Of a stretch of 64,000 bases of DNA, positions 1 through 9,200 are shown piece after piece. The first letter of the stretch is position 1. Each line of letters opens with the position of its first letter. This stretch comes from Flexibacter flexilis DSM 6793 (GTDB lineage Bacteria > Bacteroidota > Bacteroidia > Cytophagales > Flexibacteraceae). Below the pieces are notes generated by a model that saw only the letters and a list, made by a program, of their open reading frames with translations, ran no database searches and was not told where the DNA came from. The stretch is from positions 229,137-293,136 of the forward strand of contig NZ_FOLE01000005.1 in assembly GCF_900112255.1 (NCBI RefSeq). Direction: 5' to 3'. Both the position numbers and the translations under genes were made by a program.

Positions 1-1403
1 AAGTTTTTTTTCAGCCTTAATAATTCATTATTTTGCGTGATTTGTTGCTGGTGTAGTTTGCCCACCTGTTCCAATTTGGACGTAATAAGTCCGTCGTTAT
101 CGGCTACATTTTCGCGGTTTTTATTCCCCACAATCCACGCATTTTTTTCTTCTATTTTTTGCAGCATCATTTTTACTTTTTCTTCTGCTGCCGCAATGGT
201 TTTTGCGTTATTTTCTTGCTCCGTAAGCAATGTTTCTTGGGCTGCTTTGGCTTGCGAAAGCGTATTTTCGTGTTCGGTGAGCAGCGCATCCAAAGCGCGT
301 GCTTCGCCAAGTGGCTCGGCGGCAGCCTGCTGTTCCTTTTGCGCTTGGGTATAATGCGCTTGCGCGGCTTGCTGCTGTGTTTGGAGGGCTTGCGCTTGCG
401 CGGCCAACGTCGCGGCTTTGCTTTGCGCTTGACTTAACGCTTGGCCGATTCGTTCGGCTTGTTGGTTGGCTTTCAGGCGATTATCCAAAAGCGGCTTGGC
501 CGTTTGTACCGATTCCACCAACGCCAAAAGTTGCGTTTCGGAGGCCATCGCCTGCCATTGCGCCTGCGCCAATTCGAGTTTTTGGGTGGCTTGCGTCAAA
601 CCGTTTTCGAGTTCGTGGGCGGTTTTGTACCAAATTTGTTGGCTTTCAAGCTGTGTTTTTTGCTGTTCCAGTTCTTTTATTTGCGCCAAAAGCTGCGTTT
701 TTTGCGCCTCCAACACCTGTTTTTGCTCCGAATCCAGCAACTGGATTTCTTGGCTGCGGGCTTTAAGTAGGTCTAATTGGTCACTATGTTGCGTATGATG
801 TTTATATATTTTGATAGAAACCTGCGAATAAATATCCGTACCCGTGAGCTTTTCGAGCAACGCGGATTTCTCGTCTTTGTCCGCCTTCAGGAAAGCCGTA
901 AAATCGCCCTGCGCCAACAGTACCGAGCGCGTAAATTGCTCAAAACTAAGGCCTACCAGTTGTTCGATTCGCTTTTGTGTTTCTTTCTTTTTTTCGGGAA
1001 AATGCACGCCATCGGCCAAGTTGGTAAGCAACATGGTATCGGCTTGCAACGTCCCCGTTTTGGCACGGCGAGCCGCCCAACGCGCCCTGTATTGGCCGCC
1101 TTCTACGCCCACAAAATCCACTTCCGCAAAACATTCGCTTGTGCCTTTGCGCAAAATATTGCGTGCGTCGCCTTGCCCAGTGCCGTCAGGCAATGTTACG
1201 CCTGTTTCGCGGGCTTTGTCGTGGCGCGGCGTTTTGCCGAACAGTGCCAGGCACAGCGCATCCAATATCGTGGATTTGCCCGCGCCCGTCTGTCCCGTAA
1301 TGGCAAAAATGCCCGCTGATTGTAGCGGTTCTTGCGTAAAATCTATGGTGGTTGTGCCTTCCAAAGAGGCCAAATTGTGGAGGCGAATGGCGAGTATTTT
1401 CAT
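1..1403 (-). CDS. sbcC: SbcC-type exonuclease ATPase subunit (3' part beyond window edge)
   Basis: This is the first 467 codons of an SMC/Rad50-like AAA ATPase; the gene runs off the start of the window, so the distal coiled coil, zinc hook and Walker B region are not visible. The N-terminus has a Walker A motif, GQTGAGKST, at residues 37-45, and a Q-loop, LLAQGDF, around residue 165. After residue 200 the protein becomes Gln-, Ala- and Glu-rich, as expected for the long coiled coil. It starts 6 bp after the stop of sbcD, so the two form an operon, as is usual. With SbcD it would form the SbcCD (Mre11-Rad50-like) nuclease that cuts hairpins and blocked DNA ends. The assignment is secure; only completeness is unknown. 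Confidence 0.93.
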   Translation of the reverse strand, partial: MKILAIRLHNLASLEGTTTIDFTQEPLQSAGIFAITGQTGAGKSTILDALCLALFGKTPRHDKARETGVTLPDGTGQGDARNILRKGTSECFAEVDFVGVEGGQYRARWAARRAKTGTLQADTMLLTNLADGVHFPEKKKETQKRIEQLVGLSFEQFTRSVLLAQGDFTAFLKADKDEKSALLEKLTGTDIYSQVSIKIYKHHTQHSDQLDLLKARSQEIQLLDSEQKQVLEAQKTQLLAQIKELEQQKTQLESQQIWYKTAHELENGLTQATQKLELAQAQWQAMASETQLLALVESVQTAKPLLDNRLKANQQAERIGQALSQAQSKAATLAAQAQALQTQQQAAQAHYTQAQKEQQAAAEPLGEARALDALLTEHENTLSQAKAAQETLLTEQENNAKTIAAAEEKVKMMLQKIEEKNAWIVGNKNRENVADNDGLITSKLEQVGKLHQQQITQNNELLRLKKN

Positions 1404-1409
1404 GGTGTG

Positions 1410-2657
1410 TTAGGCTTGGGTTTCGTTAATTTCTCTGCAAACTTGCTCAAAAAGTTCGGCGATTTCGGCAGGCGGCAACTGGTCGTATTGTTTCTGATAC
1501 ACTTTTTCAAAAAGGATGTGCGGTTGCAAATTCTTTAGCTCATCAAAACTACTGATTGCCAGATTGTTTTGTTCGGAAATACTTTGAGTACGGGCATCAA
1601 TTCGCGCCAATCGCACGGCTTTATTTTCCAAAACGGTTTCTATTTTGTGGCGTAAAGCAGGTTCTGGCGCATCCAAACGCACGCGTATTTCCAAGTACGG
1701 CAACGCCGTATTTTCGTCTGTTTTTTCGGGCAAATCGGCCAATTTTTCCAACACATCGGCCAGTGGCTCATATTGCTGCGGCACGCGTTTTAGTTCCACC
1801 AACACAGGTATTTCGAGCGGCTCAATGCGCGTGCATTTTTCCCCGTCCAGCTCCAGTATTACGACCTGATGTTTGTAATTTATTTCGGAAAAAGACATAG
1901 GCAAAGGGCTTCCCGAATAACGTACATTGTCGCGGCCAGCCACTTTTTGGGCTTTGTGGATATGGCCTAATGCCGTGTAAGCCAGTCCCGTATCAAAGGC
2001 GGCGGCGGAAACACATTCCACGCCTCCCATGATGAGCCGTTCGCTTTTGTCGTCGGTAAGTACCTGCGCGTCAGCCGTATGCAAATGTCCCATCGCCACA
2101 ATGGCCTGCCCAGACGCGCGGCGCGAAAGCGCAAATTGATAGGCTTGCGTATATACGTCGGCCACGTCGGCGGCGTAGTCAGTGGATTTGGTGGAATGGC
2201 TCGGATAGTCGCCCACACGCAAATACGGCACAGCCAAACACCAAGCCTGCGTGCGGCGGCTGCGGTCTTGCAAAGGAATCAGGAGTTTATCAAAATCAAT
2301 ATGGCCGTCAGCATCGCGCACCACGTGCCCCACAATACTTGTGCGGAAGCGCGACAAAAGCGCGTGCGGAGCTTGCAATCGTGAAGCCGAATCGTGATTT
2401 CCTGCCGTGATGACTATCTGTAAATCAGGATTTTGAAGCGTACATTTATCCAGAAAATCATAAAAAAGCCCCATCGCCACCGCCGACGGATTGGCCACGT
2501 CGAACACATCGCCACTGACCAAGAGCACGTCCACGCCCTGCGCCTCAATGGTTGCCGTGAGCCATTGCAAAAAATGTGCGTGTTCGGCGGTACGGTCATA
2601 ATCGTAAAACATCTGGCCTATGTGCCAGTCGGCAGTGTGGAGTATTTTTAGCGGCAT
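1410..2657 (-). CDS. sbcD: SbcD exonuclease, calcineurin-like phosphoesterase subunit
   Basis: A 415-residue Mre11-like metallophosphoesterase. Visible metal-binding motifs are TADWHIG (residues 8-14), SGDVFD (48-53), GNHDS (86-90), and two later histidine motifs, GHLHT and ALGHIHK, near residues 190 and 230. Length and motif order match SbcD. The C-terminal third is the less conserved capping domain. The protein is the nuclease partner of the SbcC ATPase encoded immediately downstream. Together they process DNA hairpins, palindromes and protein-blocked ends. This is notable because the window itself contains long palindromes that such a complex could attack. Confidence 0.95.
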   Translation of the reverse strand: MPLKILHTADWHIGQMFYDYDRTAEHAHFLQWLTATIEAQGVDVLLVSGDVFDVANPSAVAMGLFYDFLDKCTLQNPDLQIVITAGNHDSASRLQAPHALLSRFRTSIVGHVVRDADGHIDFDKLLIPLQDRSRRTQAWCLAVPYLRVGDYPSHSTKSTDYAADVADVYTQAYQFALSRRASGQAIVAMGHLHTADAQVLTDDKSERLIMGGVECVSAAAFDTGLAYTALGHIHKAQKVAGRDNVRYSGSPLPMSFSEINYKHQVVILELDGEKCTRIEPLEIPVLVELKRVPQQYEPLADVLEKLADLPEKTDENTALPYLEIRVRLDAPEPALRHKIETVLENKAVRLARIDARTQSISEQNNLAISSFDELKNLQPHILFEKVYQKQYDQLPPAEIAELFEQVCREINETQA

Positions 2658-2724
2658 TTTTTTTAGAATTAATCTTATAATTTAGATTCAGTATCAATCA
2701 TTTACCCCAAAAAGGAATTGTTAT

Positions 2725-3486
2725 TTACTGACGCTTCACGATGGTCGCACTGGCTTGCGCCGTCGGCAACAGCAACATATCGGCAACCACCACGTGCGCG
2801 GGTCTGGTTACGGCATACAAAATCGCGTCGGCTACATCGGCAGCCGAAAGCGGCGTAAGTCCTTTATAAACAGCGTCGGCGCGTGCCTCATCGCCTTTGA
2901 AGCGCACCAACGAAAATTCCGTTTCGACCATACCAGGGTCTATGGCCGTTACTTTGATGCCGTAAGGGTTGAGGTCTTGGCGCATTCCTTCCGTAAGCGA
3001 AGCTACCGCACTTTTGGAAGCACAATACACGTTGCCGTTCGGGTAGGCTGCACGCCCCGCAATCGAACCAATATTGACAATATGTCCGCTTTGGCGGTTT
3101 ACCATTGTCGGAATGATGGATTTGCTCACGTATAACAATCCTCGCACGTTAATATCTAACATCGCGTCCCAGTCGTCCAAGTCGCCGTCCTGAATAGGCG
3201 AAAGTCCGTGTGCATTTCCTGCATTATTTATCAGAATATCAATGTTTTGCCAAGCCTCTGGAAGCGATTCAAAGGCTTTTGTTACTTCGGCACGGTCGCG
3301 CACATCAAAACAAAGCGTTTGTACTTGCACTTGCTGCGAAAGCTCTTGTTTGATGCTTTGCAGACGGTTGGCGCGACGGCCACACAAAATAAGGTTGATG
3401 CCCTGCGCGGCAAATGCTTGCGCCGTAGCCAAGCCAATGCCCGAAGTTGCTCCCGTAATGACGGCGATACGTTGCGATTGATTCAT
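2725..3486 (-). CDS. SDR-family NAD(P)-dependent oxidoreductase (YdfG-like)
   Basis: A 253-residue classical short-chain dehydrogenase. It has the nucleotide-binding TGATSGIG motif near residue 12, the NNAGNA motif near residue 88, and the YCASK catalytic Tyr-Lys pair preceded by the active-site Ser of NIGSIAG. The sequence most resembles the YdfG group of NADP-dependent 3-hydroxy acid (serine/allo-threonine) dehydrogenases; the physiological substrate cannot be read from sequence. An upstream in-frame start would add 28 hydrophobic and basic residues with no family precedent, so I place the start at the ATG giving MNQSQRIAVITG. It is separated from sbcD by 67 bp and probably has its own promoter. 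Confidence 0.88.
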   Translation of the reverse strand: MNQSQRIAVITGATSGIGLATAQAFAAQGINLILCGRRANRLQSIKQELSQQVQVQTLCFDVRDRAEVTKAFESLPEAWQNIDILINNAGNAHGLSPIQDGDLDDWDAMLDINVRGLLYVSKSIIPTMVNRQSGHIVNIGSIAGRAAYPNGNVYCASKSAVASLTEGMRQDLNPYGIKVTAIDPGMVETEFSLVRFKGDEARADAVYKGLTPLSAADVADAILYAVTRPAHVVVADMLLLPTAQASATIVKRQ

Positions 3487-3896
3487 AGCTGAAATAATAG
3501 AATATTTAAAATATCGTTTGAGAAAACAGTACAAAAATAAAAGAACAGAAACAAGATAATTTACTTTCAAATAATGTAATTATCAATTAGTTAATCAAAC
3601 AAAAACATTGATTTTTATCAAAAATATTAGCCCTGCAAAATCACTATTTCCGTTCCAGACCTCAATATTAAACAAATTGTGGTAAAAATCAGGTCAAAGA
3701 AAGTTGCGGGAATTATTCTATGTGTGTTTAGTGTTTTGTCAGAGTATTGAATTTTAACAATAAATCAATCAAATATTCAATCTTGGTGAATTAATCAATC
3801 CATAAGAACCTAAATATTGAAATTCTATTTTTTTGTAAAAACGCTTTTATTCATCTTTGTTGCGGTAGCCGTCATAAAGCTGCCATGTAATGCGCC
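3487..3896. other. AT-rich divergent intergenic region
   Basis: About 410 bases separate the divergent SDR and MBL-fold genes. The stretch is AT-rich and contains no convincing open frame. Near its right end, ATCTTTG at about 3853-3859 with TTTG 16 bases upstream is a weak match to the Bacteroidota promoter pattern and may drive the MBL-fold gene. No repeat, terminator or structured element was recognised. Confidence 0.4.
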
Positions 3897-4658
3897 ATGA
3901 AAATTACTTTTTTAGGAACAGGCACTTCGCAAGGCGTACCCGTGATTGCTTGCCACTGTCCTGTTTGTACTTCGCTGGATTTCAGAGATAAACGCCTTCG
4001 CACGTCGGTCATGATAGAGACGCAAGGCAAAAATTTTGTGATAGATACCGGCCCAGATTTTCGCCAACAAATGTTGCGCGAACGTGTCGGGCAGCTTGAT
4101 GCCGTGCTTTTTACGCACGAACACAAAGACCATACCGCAGGCCTCGACGAGGTGCGTGCCTATAATTTCAAACAACAAATGGACATGCCCGTTTATGCGC
4201 ACCCGCGCGTAGTGGCGCAGCTCAAACGCGAATTTGCCTACATTTTTGCGGAAGAAAAATACCCTGGTATTCCTAAAATTACTGTTCAAGAAATTGACAA
4301 TCAGCCATTTTTGGCGGAAGGCGTGCCGTTTATGCCCATACAAGTAATGCACTACCGTTTGCCTGTGTTTGGGTTTCGGGTCGAGAATTTTACTTACATC
4401 ACCGACGCGAACTATATCGCCCCTGCCGAAATGGACAAAATCAGGGGTTCGGAAGTGGTCGTGCTCAATGGTTTGCAGGCCGAGCCACATATTTCGCATT
4501 TTACGTTGGCGCAGGCCATCGAGGTACTGGAAGAACTTCAGCCCAAAGTGGCCTATCTCACACACATTAGCCACCGATTAGGCCGCCATGCCGACGTAGA
4601 AAAACACTTGCCTTCGTTTATCAAATTAGCTTACGACGGCTTACAGTTATCTTTGTAA
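3897..4658 (+). CDS. MBL-fold metallo-hydrolase (PhnP-like)
   Basis: A 253-residue metallo-beta-lactamase-fold hydrolase. It opens with FLGTGTSQGVP, typical of the PhnP / phosphoribosyl cyclic phosphodiesterase branch. It carries the dinuclear zinc motif THEHKDHTAGLDEV near residues 74-87 and a late histidine in YLTHISHRLGRH. Two Cys residues near the N-terminus (CHCPVC) resemble the structural zinc site of PhnP. No phosphonate genes are nearby, so the substrate may be another cyclic phosphodiester. It is followed 32 bp later by a Crp-like regulator; co-transcription is possible but not shown. Confidence 0.85.
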   Translation: MKITFLGTGTSQGVPVIACHCPVCTSLDFRDKRLRTSVMIETQGKNFVIDTGPDFRQQMLRERVGQLDAVLFTHEHKDHTAGLDEVRAYNFKQQMDMPVYAHPRVVAQLKREFAYIFAEEKYPGIPKITVQEIDNQPFLAEGVPFMPIQVMHYRLPVFGFRVENFTYITDANYIAPAEMDKIRGSEVVVLNGLQAEPHISHFTLAQAIEVLEELQPKVAYLTHISHRLGRHADVEKHLPSFIKLAYDGLQLSL

Positions 4659-4690
4659 TAAATTGATTATTAGCCACTAATTATTGTTGT

Positions 4691-5284
4691 ATGTTTACCC
4701 CAAACCAGCAAATAATTCTTGACAACGTGATGCGACACATCTTGCTGAGCGAAGACGAAAAGCAGTTTTTTGTGTCGTTGCTTCGCGAAAAAAAGGTGCG
4801 TAAAAAGCAGTTTATTCTGGAAGCTGGCGAAATGTCCAACGATTCTATTTTCGTTTGTAGCGGTTGTTTGCGGGGGTTCAGTGCCAACAAAAATGGTTTT
4901 GAACATATTCTGGCTTTTGCTCCGCCTAATTGGTGGATTGCCGACCTTTACAGTAACATTATGCACCAACCAGCCTCTTTGTACATTGAGGCCATCGAGG
5001 AAACGCAAGTGTTGCTTTTGAGCATTCAAGACAAAGAACATTTGTACCTGAAAGTGCCCGCATTTGAGCGTTTTTTTAGAATTATCGCCGAAAAATCGTT
5101 GGCGGCACATCAGCAACGTTTGTTGGACAGCCTCAGCCTGAACGCCGAAGAGCGTTATGCGCGTTTTTGTCAGCGTTACCCGATGCTCATCGACCATTTG
5201 CCCCAAAAATATATTGCGGCTTATATTGGCGTTACGCCCGAATTTTTCAGCACCATGCGCAGCCGACTATTAAGAGCCAAATAA
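4691..5284 (+). CDS. Crp/Fnr-family transcriptional regulator
   Basis: A 197-residue protein with an N-terminal cyclic-nucleotide-binding-like beta-roll (residues about 25-130) and a short C-terminal helix-turn-helix (about 145-190: ERYARFCQRYP ... YIAAYIGVTPEFFSTMRSR). It lacks Fnr-type iron-sulfur cysteine clusters. The roll does not show a clear phosphate-binding cassette, so cAMP binding is doubtful. This short form, with its truncated HTH, is very common in Bacteroidota, where such regulators are often nitrosative-stress or general regulators. The target genes are unknown. Confidence 0.85.
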   Translation: MFTPNQQIILDNVMRHILLSEDEKQFFVSLLREKKVRKKQFILEAGEMSNDSIFVCSGCLRGFSANKNGFEHILAFAPPNWWIADLYSNIMHQPASLYIEAIEETQVLLLSIQDKEHLYLKVPAFERFFRIIAEKSLAAHQQRLLDSLSLNAEERYARFCQRYPMLIDHLPQKYIAAYIGVTPEFFSTMRSRLLRAK

Positions 5285-5575
5285 TTGATTTACAAAACAT
5301 TATACAAGTGATATTATTTAAAGGCTATTAGAAAAAGTTTACCTAAGATACCACACCTACGGTGTTGCAATTTTTGTGGCACCGTCTTATACTACTAATA
5401 TTTCAATCCTAACGGATTTTTCACTACACAAAGCCATTCGGCTTGGCATCTTGGTAGTTTTTAGAACGGCTTCTTTCCCAAAAACGCCATAGGCGTGAAA
5501 TCTTAATTTCCTATAGCACTATAAATAATTTTGCATCCTCCTTATCTTTGTATTTTTTAATTCAACAAGACACTG
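5285..5575. repeat. Cluster of four short hairpin repeats
   Basis: This gene-free stretch contains four small perfect hairpins with the same architecture: a 5-bp stem of form AnnCC...GGnnT around a 3-4 base loop. They are ACACC-tac-GGTGT at 5353-5365, AATCC-taac-GGATT at 5405-5418, AAGCC-attc-GGCTT at 5431-5444 and ACGCC-ata-GGCGT at 5484-5496. The same family recurs near 9.03-9.56 kb and 13.1 kb. The middle stem bases change together, so pairing rather than primary sequence is kept. TATCTTTG at 5543-5550 may be the -7 box of the next gene. Confidence 0.6.
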
Positions 5576-6025
5576 ATGTCTGAAACTCAAAAAACTAAAT
5601 CTTCTTCCATTTGGCTTGGCCAATTGCGTTATGTGGTGGTCGGGATGCTATTCGGGATTGTTTTCATTAAAGCCGAAATCGCCTCTTGGTACAGAATCCA
5701 AGAAATGTTTCGTTTCCAATCGTTTCACATGTACGGCGTGATTGGTAGTGCGGTGGCCGTTGCGATGCTTTCGCTGTGGCTGATTCGTAAATTTGATATT
5801 CGGAGCATGAGCGGCGAAAAAATCACGGTTGCGCCCAAAGAATGGAGCATTGGCCAAGTGTATGGCGGCTTGTTTTTTGGTTGCGGCTGGGCTATTACGG
5901 GAGCGTGCCCTGGCCCTTTGTACGCACAAATTGGCGCGGGTTCGGTGGCTACGATTGTAACACTGCTTAGCGCGATACTGGGCACTTGGACGTACGGTTA
6001 TTTTCGCGACCGTCTGCCACATTAA
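5576..6025 (+). CDS. YeeE/YedE-family (DUF6691-like) membrane protein
   Basis: A 149-residue integral membrane protein with about four transmembrane helices. It holds the family signature GCGWAITGACPGP near residues 100-112, including the Cys believed to take part in thiosulfate/sulfur-compound passage in YeeE-type transporters. The length corresponds to one half-unit. In many Bacteroidota two half-unit genes lie side by side, often with a sulfurtransferase; here only one is present in the neighbourhood, the nearest rhodanese being far away at 23.9 kb. The role in sulfur import is inferred from family membership. Confidence 0.75.
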   Translation: MSETQKTKSSSIWLGQLRYVVVGMLFGIVFIKAEIASWYRIQEMFRFQSFHMYGVIGSAVAVAMLSLWLIRKFDIRSMSGEKITVAPKEWSIGQVYGGLFFGCGWAITGACPGPLYAQIGAGSVATIVTLLSAILGTWTYGYFRDRLPH

Positions 6026-6053
6026 TTTTATTTCTTTGATTTGATAAACCGAA

Positions 6054-6773
6054 ATGTCTGAAGCTATTTTATATCTGATTCCCACCACGCTGGCCGACCA
6101 AACCGCCGCGCAAGTACTTTCCCCGCAGGTGCTGGACGTAGTGGCCAATACCGATTGTTTTTTGGTGGAAAATTTGCGCACGGCGCGTCGCTTTATTTCA
6201 GGCCTCAAGCTGGGAAAAGTAATTGACAGCCTGCATTTTCAGGAGCTACATAAAGACACGCCCGACGAAGATTGGCAACCCTTTGCACACCAAAAAATGT
6301 TGCAAGAAGGCCAAAATATTGGCATAATTTCCGAAGCTGGTTGCCCCGGTGTGGCCGACCCAGGCGCGAAGGCGGTGGCGTGGGCGCATCGCAACGGCCT
6401 GCGCGTAGTGCCTTTGGTGGGGCCTTCGTCTATTTTGTTAGCTTTGATGGGTTCGGGTTTTAATGGCCAATCGTTTTGTTTTCATGGCTATTTACCCATC
6501 GAAGCGCAGGCGCGCGCCAAATTCATTAAGCAAATGGAAAAAGAAATGGTACAGACAGGCCGCACGCAATTGTTTATGGAAACGCCTTACCGCAACAAAA
6601 AATTGTTGGAAGACGTGTTACAGCAGGCCAGCCCGAATACGTTGTTGTCGGTGGCGGCGGGCATTACGTCCGAACAAGAAATTATTCAGACCAAAACCGT
6701 AGCGCAATGGCGCAAAACAACGCTAAACATTGACAAAATTCCTGCGATATTTTCGTTTGGGAAAACAGTGTAG
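6054..6773 (+). CDS. RsmI-like SAM-dependent methyltransferase (tetrapyrrole methylase fold)
   Basis: A 239-residue protein of the tetrapyrrole methylase superfamily. The block SEAGCPGVADPGA near residues 97-109 and VPLVGPSSILLALMGSG near 120-137 match 16S rRNA 2'-O-ribose methyltransferase RsmI. The N-terminus (LYLIPTTLA) resembles its LYVVATPIG start. It is shorter than E. coli RsmI (about 286 residues) and lacks the usual C-terminal helical extension; this short form is typical of a Bacteroidota subgroup usually labelled only as a SAM-dependent methyltransferase. The exact rRNA target is therefore not certain. It is 28 bp downstream of the YedE-like gene and followed by a terminator. Confidence 0.8.
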   Translation: MSEAILYLIPTTLADQTAAQVLSPQVLDVVANTDCFLVENLRTARRFISGLKLGKVIDSLHFQELHKDTPDEDWQPFAHQKMLQEGQNIGIISEAGCPGVADPGAKAVAWAHRNGLRVVPLVGPSSILLALMGSGFNGQSFCFHGYLPIEAQARAKFIKQMEKEMVQTGRTQLFMETPYRNKKLLEDVLQQASPNTLLSVAAGITSEQEIIQTKTVAQWRKTTLNIDKIPAIFSFGKTV

Positions 6774-6802
6774 TGGTTAGAAATCTTTTTCATCATAAAC
6801 TT

Positions 6803-6830
6803 TTAGCCGCCCATCAAGCGGCTTTTATTT
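6803..6830 (+). terminator. Rho-independent terminator after the RsmI-like gene
   Basis: AGCCGC, a short loop and GCGGCT are followed by TTTTATTTTT. The structure lies about 30 bp after the stop codon and separates the RsmI-like gene from trpB. Confidence 0.7.
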
Positions 6831-6983
6831 TTGCCCTGCACATTGATTTTTGCGGCAGCTTTAGCCATATTGCCAAAACATTGACCAATATTTTCAAAAC
6901 CTAATGGCTCAACAGAGCTTTGTTTGTTATATTTTCAATTGAAATACTAAAACTTTTATTTACGTCATTTACATACAAGTATT

Positions 6984-8183
6984 ATGAACCCATCATCTGA
7001 TTATTTGGTAGATAAAAGAGGCTATTACGGCGAGTTTGGCGGCGCATTTATTCCCGAAATGCTTTTCCCTAACGTGGAAGAGTTGCGCCAAAACTACCTG
7101 AGCATCATCGCTGAGCCGAGTTTTAAAGCCGAATTTGAGGCGTTACTTACCGACTACGTGGGCCGGCCTACGCCTTTGTATTTTGCCAAACGTCTTTCCG
7201 AAAAATATGGCGCACAGATTTATCTCAAGCGCGAAGACCTTTGCCACACAGGCGCACATAAAGTAAACAACACGATTGGGCAAATATTGGTAGCTCGCAA
7301 ACTGGGCAAACAACGCATCGTAGCCGAAACAGGCGCAGGACAACACGGCGTGGCAACGGCCACCGTCTGCGCACTGATGGGTATGGAATGTATTGTGTAT
7401 ATGGGTGAGTTGGATATTGCACGCCAAAAGCCTAATGTGGACAGAATGAAGATGTTAGGCGCGAAAGTTGTACCCGCTACATCGGGCAGCCGCACGCTCA
7501 AAGATGCCACCAACGAGGCCATGCGCCATTGGATTAACAACCCCACAGACACGCATTATATTATTGGGTCGGTGGTCGGGCCGCACCCGTACCCCGACAT
7601 GGTGGCGCGTTTTCAGTCGGTTATTTCTGCCGAAATACGCCAGCAACTCTCCGAAAAAACAGGTTCGCCCCTCCCCGACTACGTAGTCGCTTGTGTGGGC
7701 GGCGGTAGCAATGCGGCAGGTGCGTTTTATCATTTCGTGGACGATGTCAGCGTAAAATTAGTGGCCGTAGAAGCCGCAGGACAAGGCGTAAGCTCTGGCC
7801 ATTCTGCCGCTACCACGGCACTGGGCAAAGTGGGCGTGTTGCATGGCAGCAAATCCATTTTGATGCAAACAGCTGACGGACAAGTAATTGAGCCTTATTC
7901 TATTTCGGCAGGCCTCGACTACCCCGGCATTGGCCCCATGCACGCGCATTTGTTCGCCTCTGGGCGCGGAACGTTTTTGTCGGCAACCGATGCGCAGGCC
8001 TTGGCCGCAGGCTTTGAGCTTTGCAAACTCGAAGGCATTATTCCAGCGTTAGAATCGGCGCACGCGCTGGCCGCTTTGCCGATGCTCGGCGCGACAGCCA
8101 ACCAAACCGTTGTCGTGAATCTTTCGGGGCGCGGCGACAAAGATTTGGCGACTTATTCGGCTCATTTACCCAATCAAGACTAA
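6984..8183 (+). CDS. trpB: Tryptophan synthase beta chain
   Basis: A 399-residue PLP enzyme that condenses indole with serine to form tryptophan. The PLP-lysine motif HTGAHKVNN lies near residues 87-95, the phosphate-binding glycine loop [10 protein letters not shown] near 234-243, and the family start [14 protein letters not shown] is intact. Length is normal. trpA follows 9 bp later, so the two subunits are made from one message. The other trp genes are not in this window, so the pathway is split or continues elsewhere. The 210-bp upstream region shows no obvious leader peptide or attenuator beyond the preceding terminator. Confidence 0.97.
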   Translation: MNPSSDYLVDKRGYYGEFGGAFIPEMLFPNVEELRQNYLSIIAEPSFKAEFEALLTDYVGRPTPLYFAKRLSEKYGAQIYLKREDLCHTGAHKVNNTIGQILVARKLGKQRIVAETGAGQHGVATATVCALMGMECIVYMGELDIARQKPNVDRMKMLGAKVVPATSGSRTLKDATNEAMRHWINNPTDTHYIIGSVVGPHPYPDMVARFQSVISAEIRQQLSEKTGSPLPDYVVACVGGGSNAAGAFYHFVDDVSVKLVAVEAAGQGVSSGHSAATTALGKVGVLHGSKSILMQTADGQVIEPYSISAGLDYPGIGPMHAHLFASGRGTFLSATDAQALAAGFELCKLEGIIPALESAHALAALPMLGATANQTVVVNLSGRGDKDLATYSAHLPNQD

Positions 8184-8192
8184 CCCTTTGCC

Positions 8193-8978
8193 ATGCTCAC
8201 AACGACACGATTAAAATCGCTTTTTTCCGATAAAAAAAACAATCTCCTTTCCGTATATTTTACGGCTGGGTTCCCACAACTCACTGACACACTGCCCATT
8301 TTGGAAGCACTGGAAGCGGCAGGCGCAGACATCGTGGAAATAGGAATGCCTTATTCTGACCCCGTAGCAGACGGCGAAACCATTCAGCAAAGCAACGGCA
8401 CGGCTTTAGACAACGGCATGAGTGTAGCCTTGCTTTTTGAGCAATTGGCCGCCATGCGCCAAACTGTGACGCTGCCCGTGTTGCTGATGGGTTATATCAA
8501 TCCTGTATTGCAATTTGGGATAGAAAAATTTTGTGCGCAATGCCAAGCCGTCGGGGTGGACGGACTCATTTTGCCCGATTTGCCGTTGCAGGTGTACGAA
8601 GAAGAATACAAGGCTATTTTTGAAAAATACGGCCTTTGCAATGTGTTTTTGATTACGCCCCAAACCTCCGAGCAGCGTATTCAGCTCATCGACCAATTGT
8701 CTGATTCGTTCGTCTATATGGTTTCGTCGGCGAGCGTAACAGGCACAAAAACAGGCATTAGCCACGAACAAGAACATTATTTTGAACGTATTGAGGTCAT
8801 GCAGTTGCGCAACCCGCGTTTGATTGGTTTCGGGATTTCTAATCACGAAACTTTCGCGACAGCCAGCCGCCATGCCAACGGCGCGATTATTGGGAGTGCG
8901 TTTATCAAACTTTTGCAAAAACATGGCGCATCTGCCGAGGCTATCAAGACTTTTGTAAAAGAAATAAAAGGATTATAG
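8193..8978 (+). CDS. trpA: Tryptophan synthase alpha chain
   Basis: A 261-residue TIM-barrel lyase that splits indole-3-glycerol phosphate and channels indole to TrpB. The catalytic Glu lies in VEIGMPYSDPVADG (residues about 48-61) and the catalytic Asp in GLILPDLPL (near 125-133). The phosphate-binding segment VSSASVTGTKTG and GFGISNHE are present. It is encoded 9 bp after trpB in the same operon. The gene is followed by the tandem repeat region and no strong terminator was seen directly after it. Confidence 0.97.
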   Translation: MLTTTRLKSLFSDKKNNLLSVYFTAGFPQLTDTLPILEALEAAGADIVEIGMPYSDPVADGETIQQSNGTALDNGMSVALLFEQLAAMRQTVTLPVLLMGYINPVLQFGIEKFCAQCQAVGVDGLILPDLPLQVYEEEYKAIFEKYGLCNVFLITPQTSEQRIQLIDQLSDSFVYMVSSASVTGTKTGISHEQEHYFERIEVMQLRNPRLIGFGISNHETFATASRHANGAIIGSAFIKLLQKHGASAEAIKTFVKEIKGL

Positions 8979-9032
8979 TTTTGTAATAAATTGAATCTGA
9001 AAGAGGCATTATGTTAGTGAAAAAGAGATATC

Positions 9033-9096
9033 ACGCCTACGGCGTTCTTCTTGATGCTAAAATAACATTCTACAAAGATGACAAGCCTAAAGGCTT
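9033..9096. repeat. Short hairpin repeats of the AnnCC-GGnnT family
   Basis: Two hairpins of the dispersed family occur between trpA and the tandem array: ACGCC-tac-GGCGT at 9033-9045 and AAGCC-taaa-GGCTT at 9083-9096. The second is also the seed of the 128-bp repeat unit that follows, which suggests that the array arose by local amplification of such hairpin modules. Confidence 0.6.
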
Positions 9097-9200
9097 TGAG
9101 TTGCACAAAACTGCCAGTATTGAAATTTTGGCAAAAATTAACGGCGGAAATATTTTTGAGCTATAAAAAATCCATTAGGATTGGAATATTGGCAAAAATT

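Noticed and set aside
37..1319. Rightward proteins in the first 1.3 kb
   Set aside because: These frames are the opposite strand of sbcC, whose motifs are clear, and they show odd Cys-, Phe- and Arg-rich composition.
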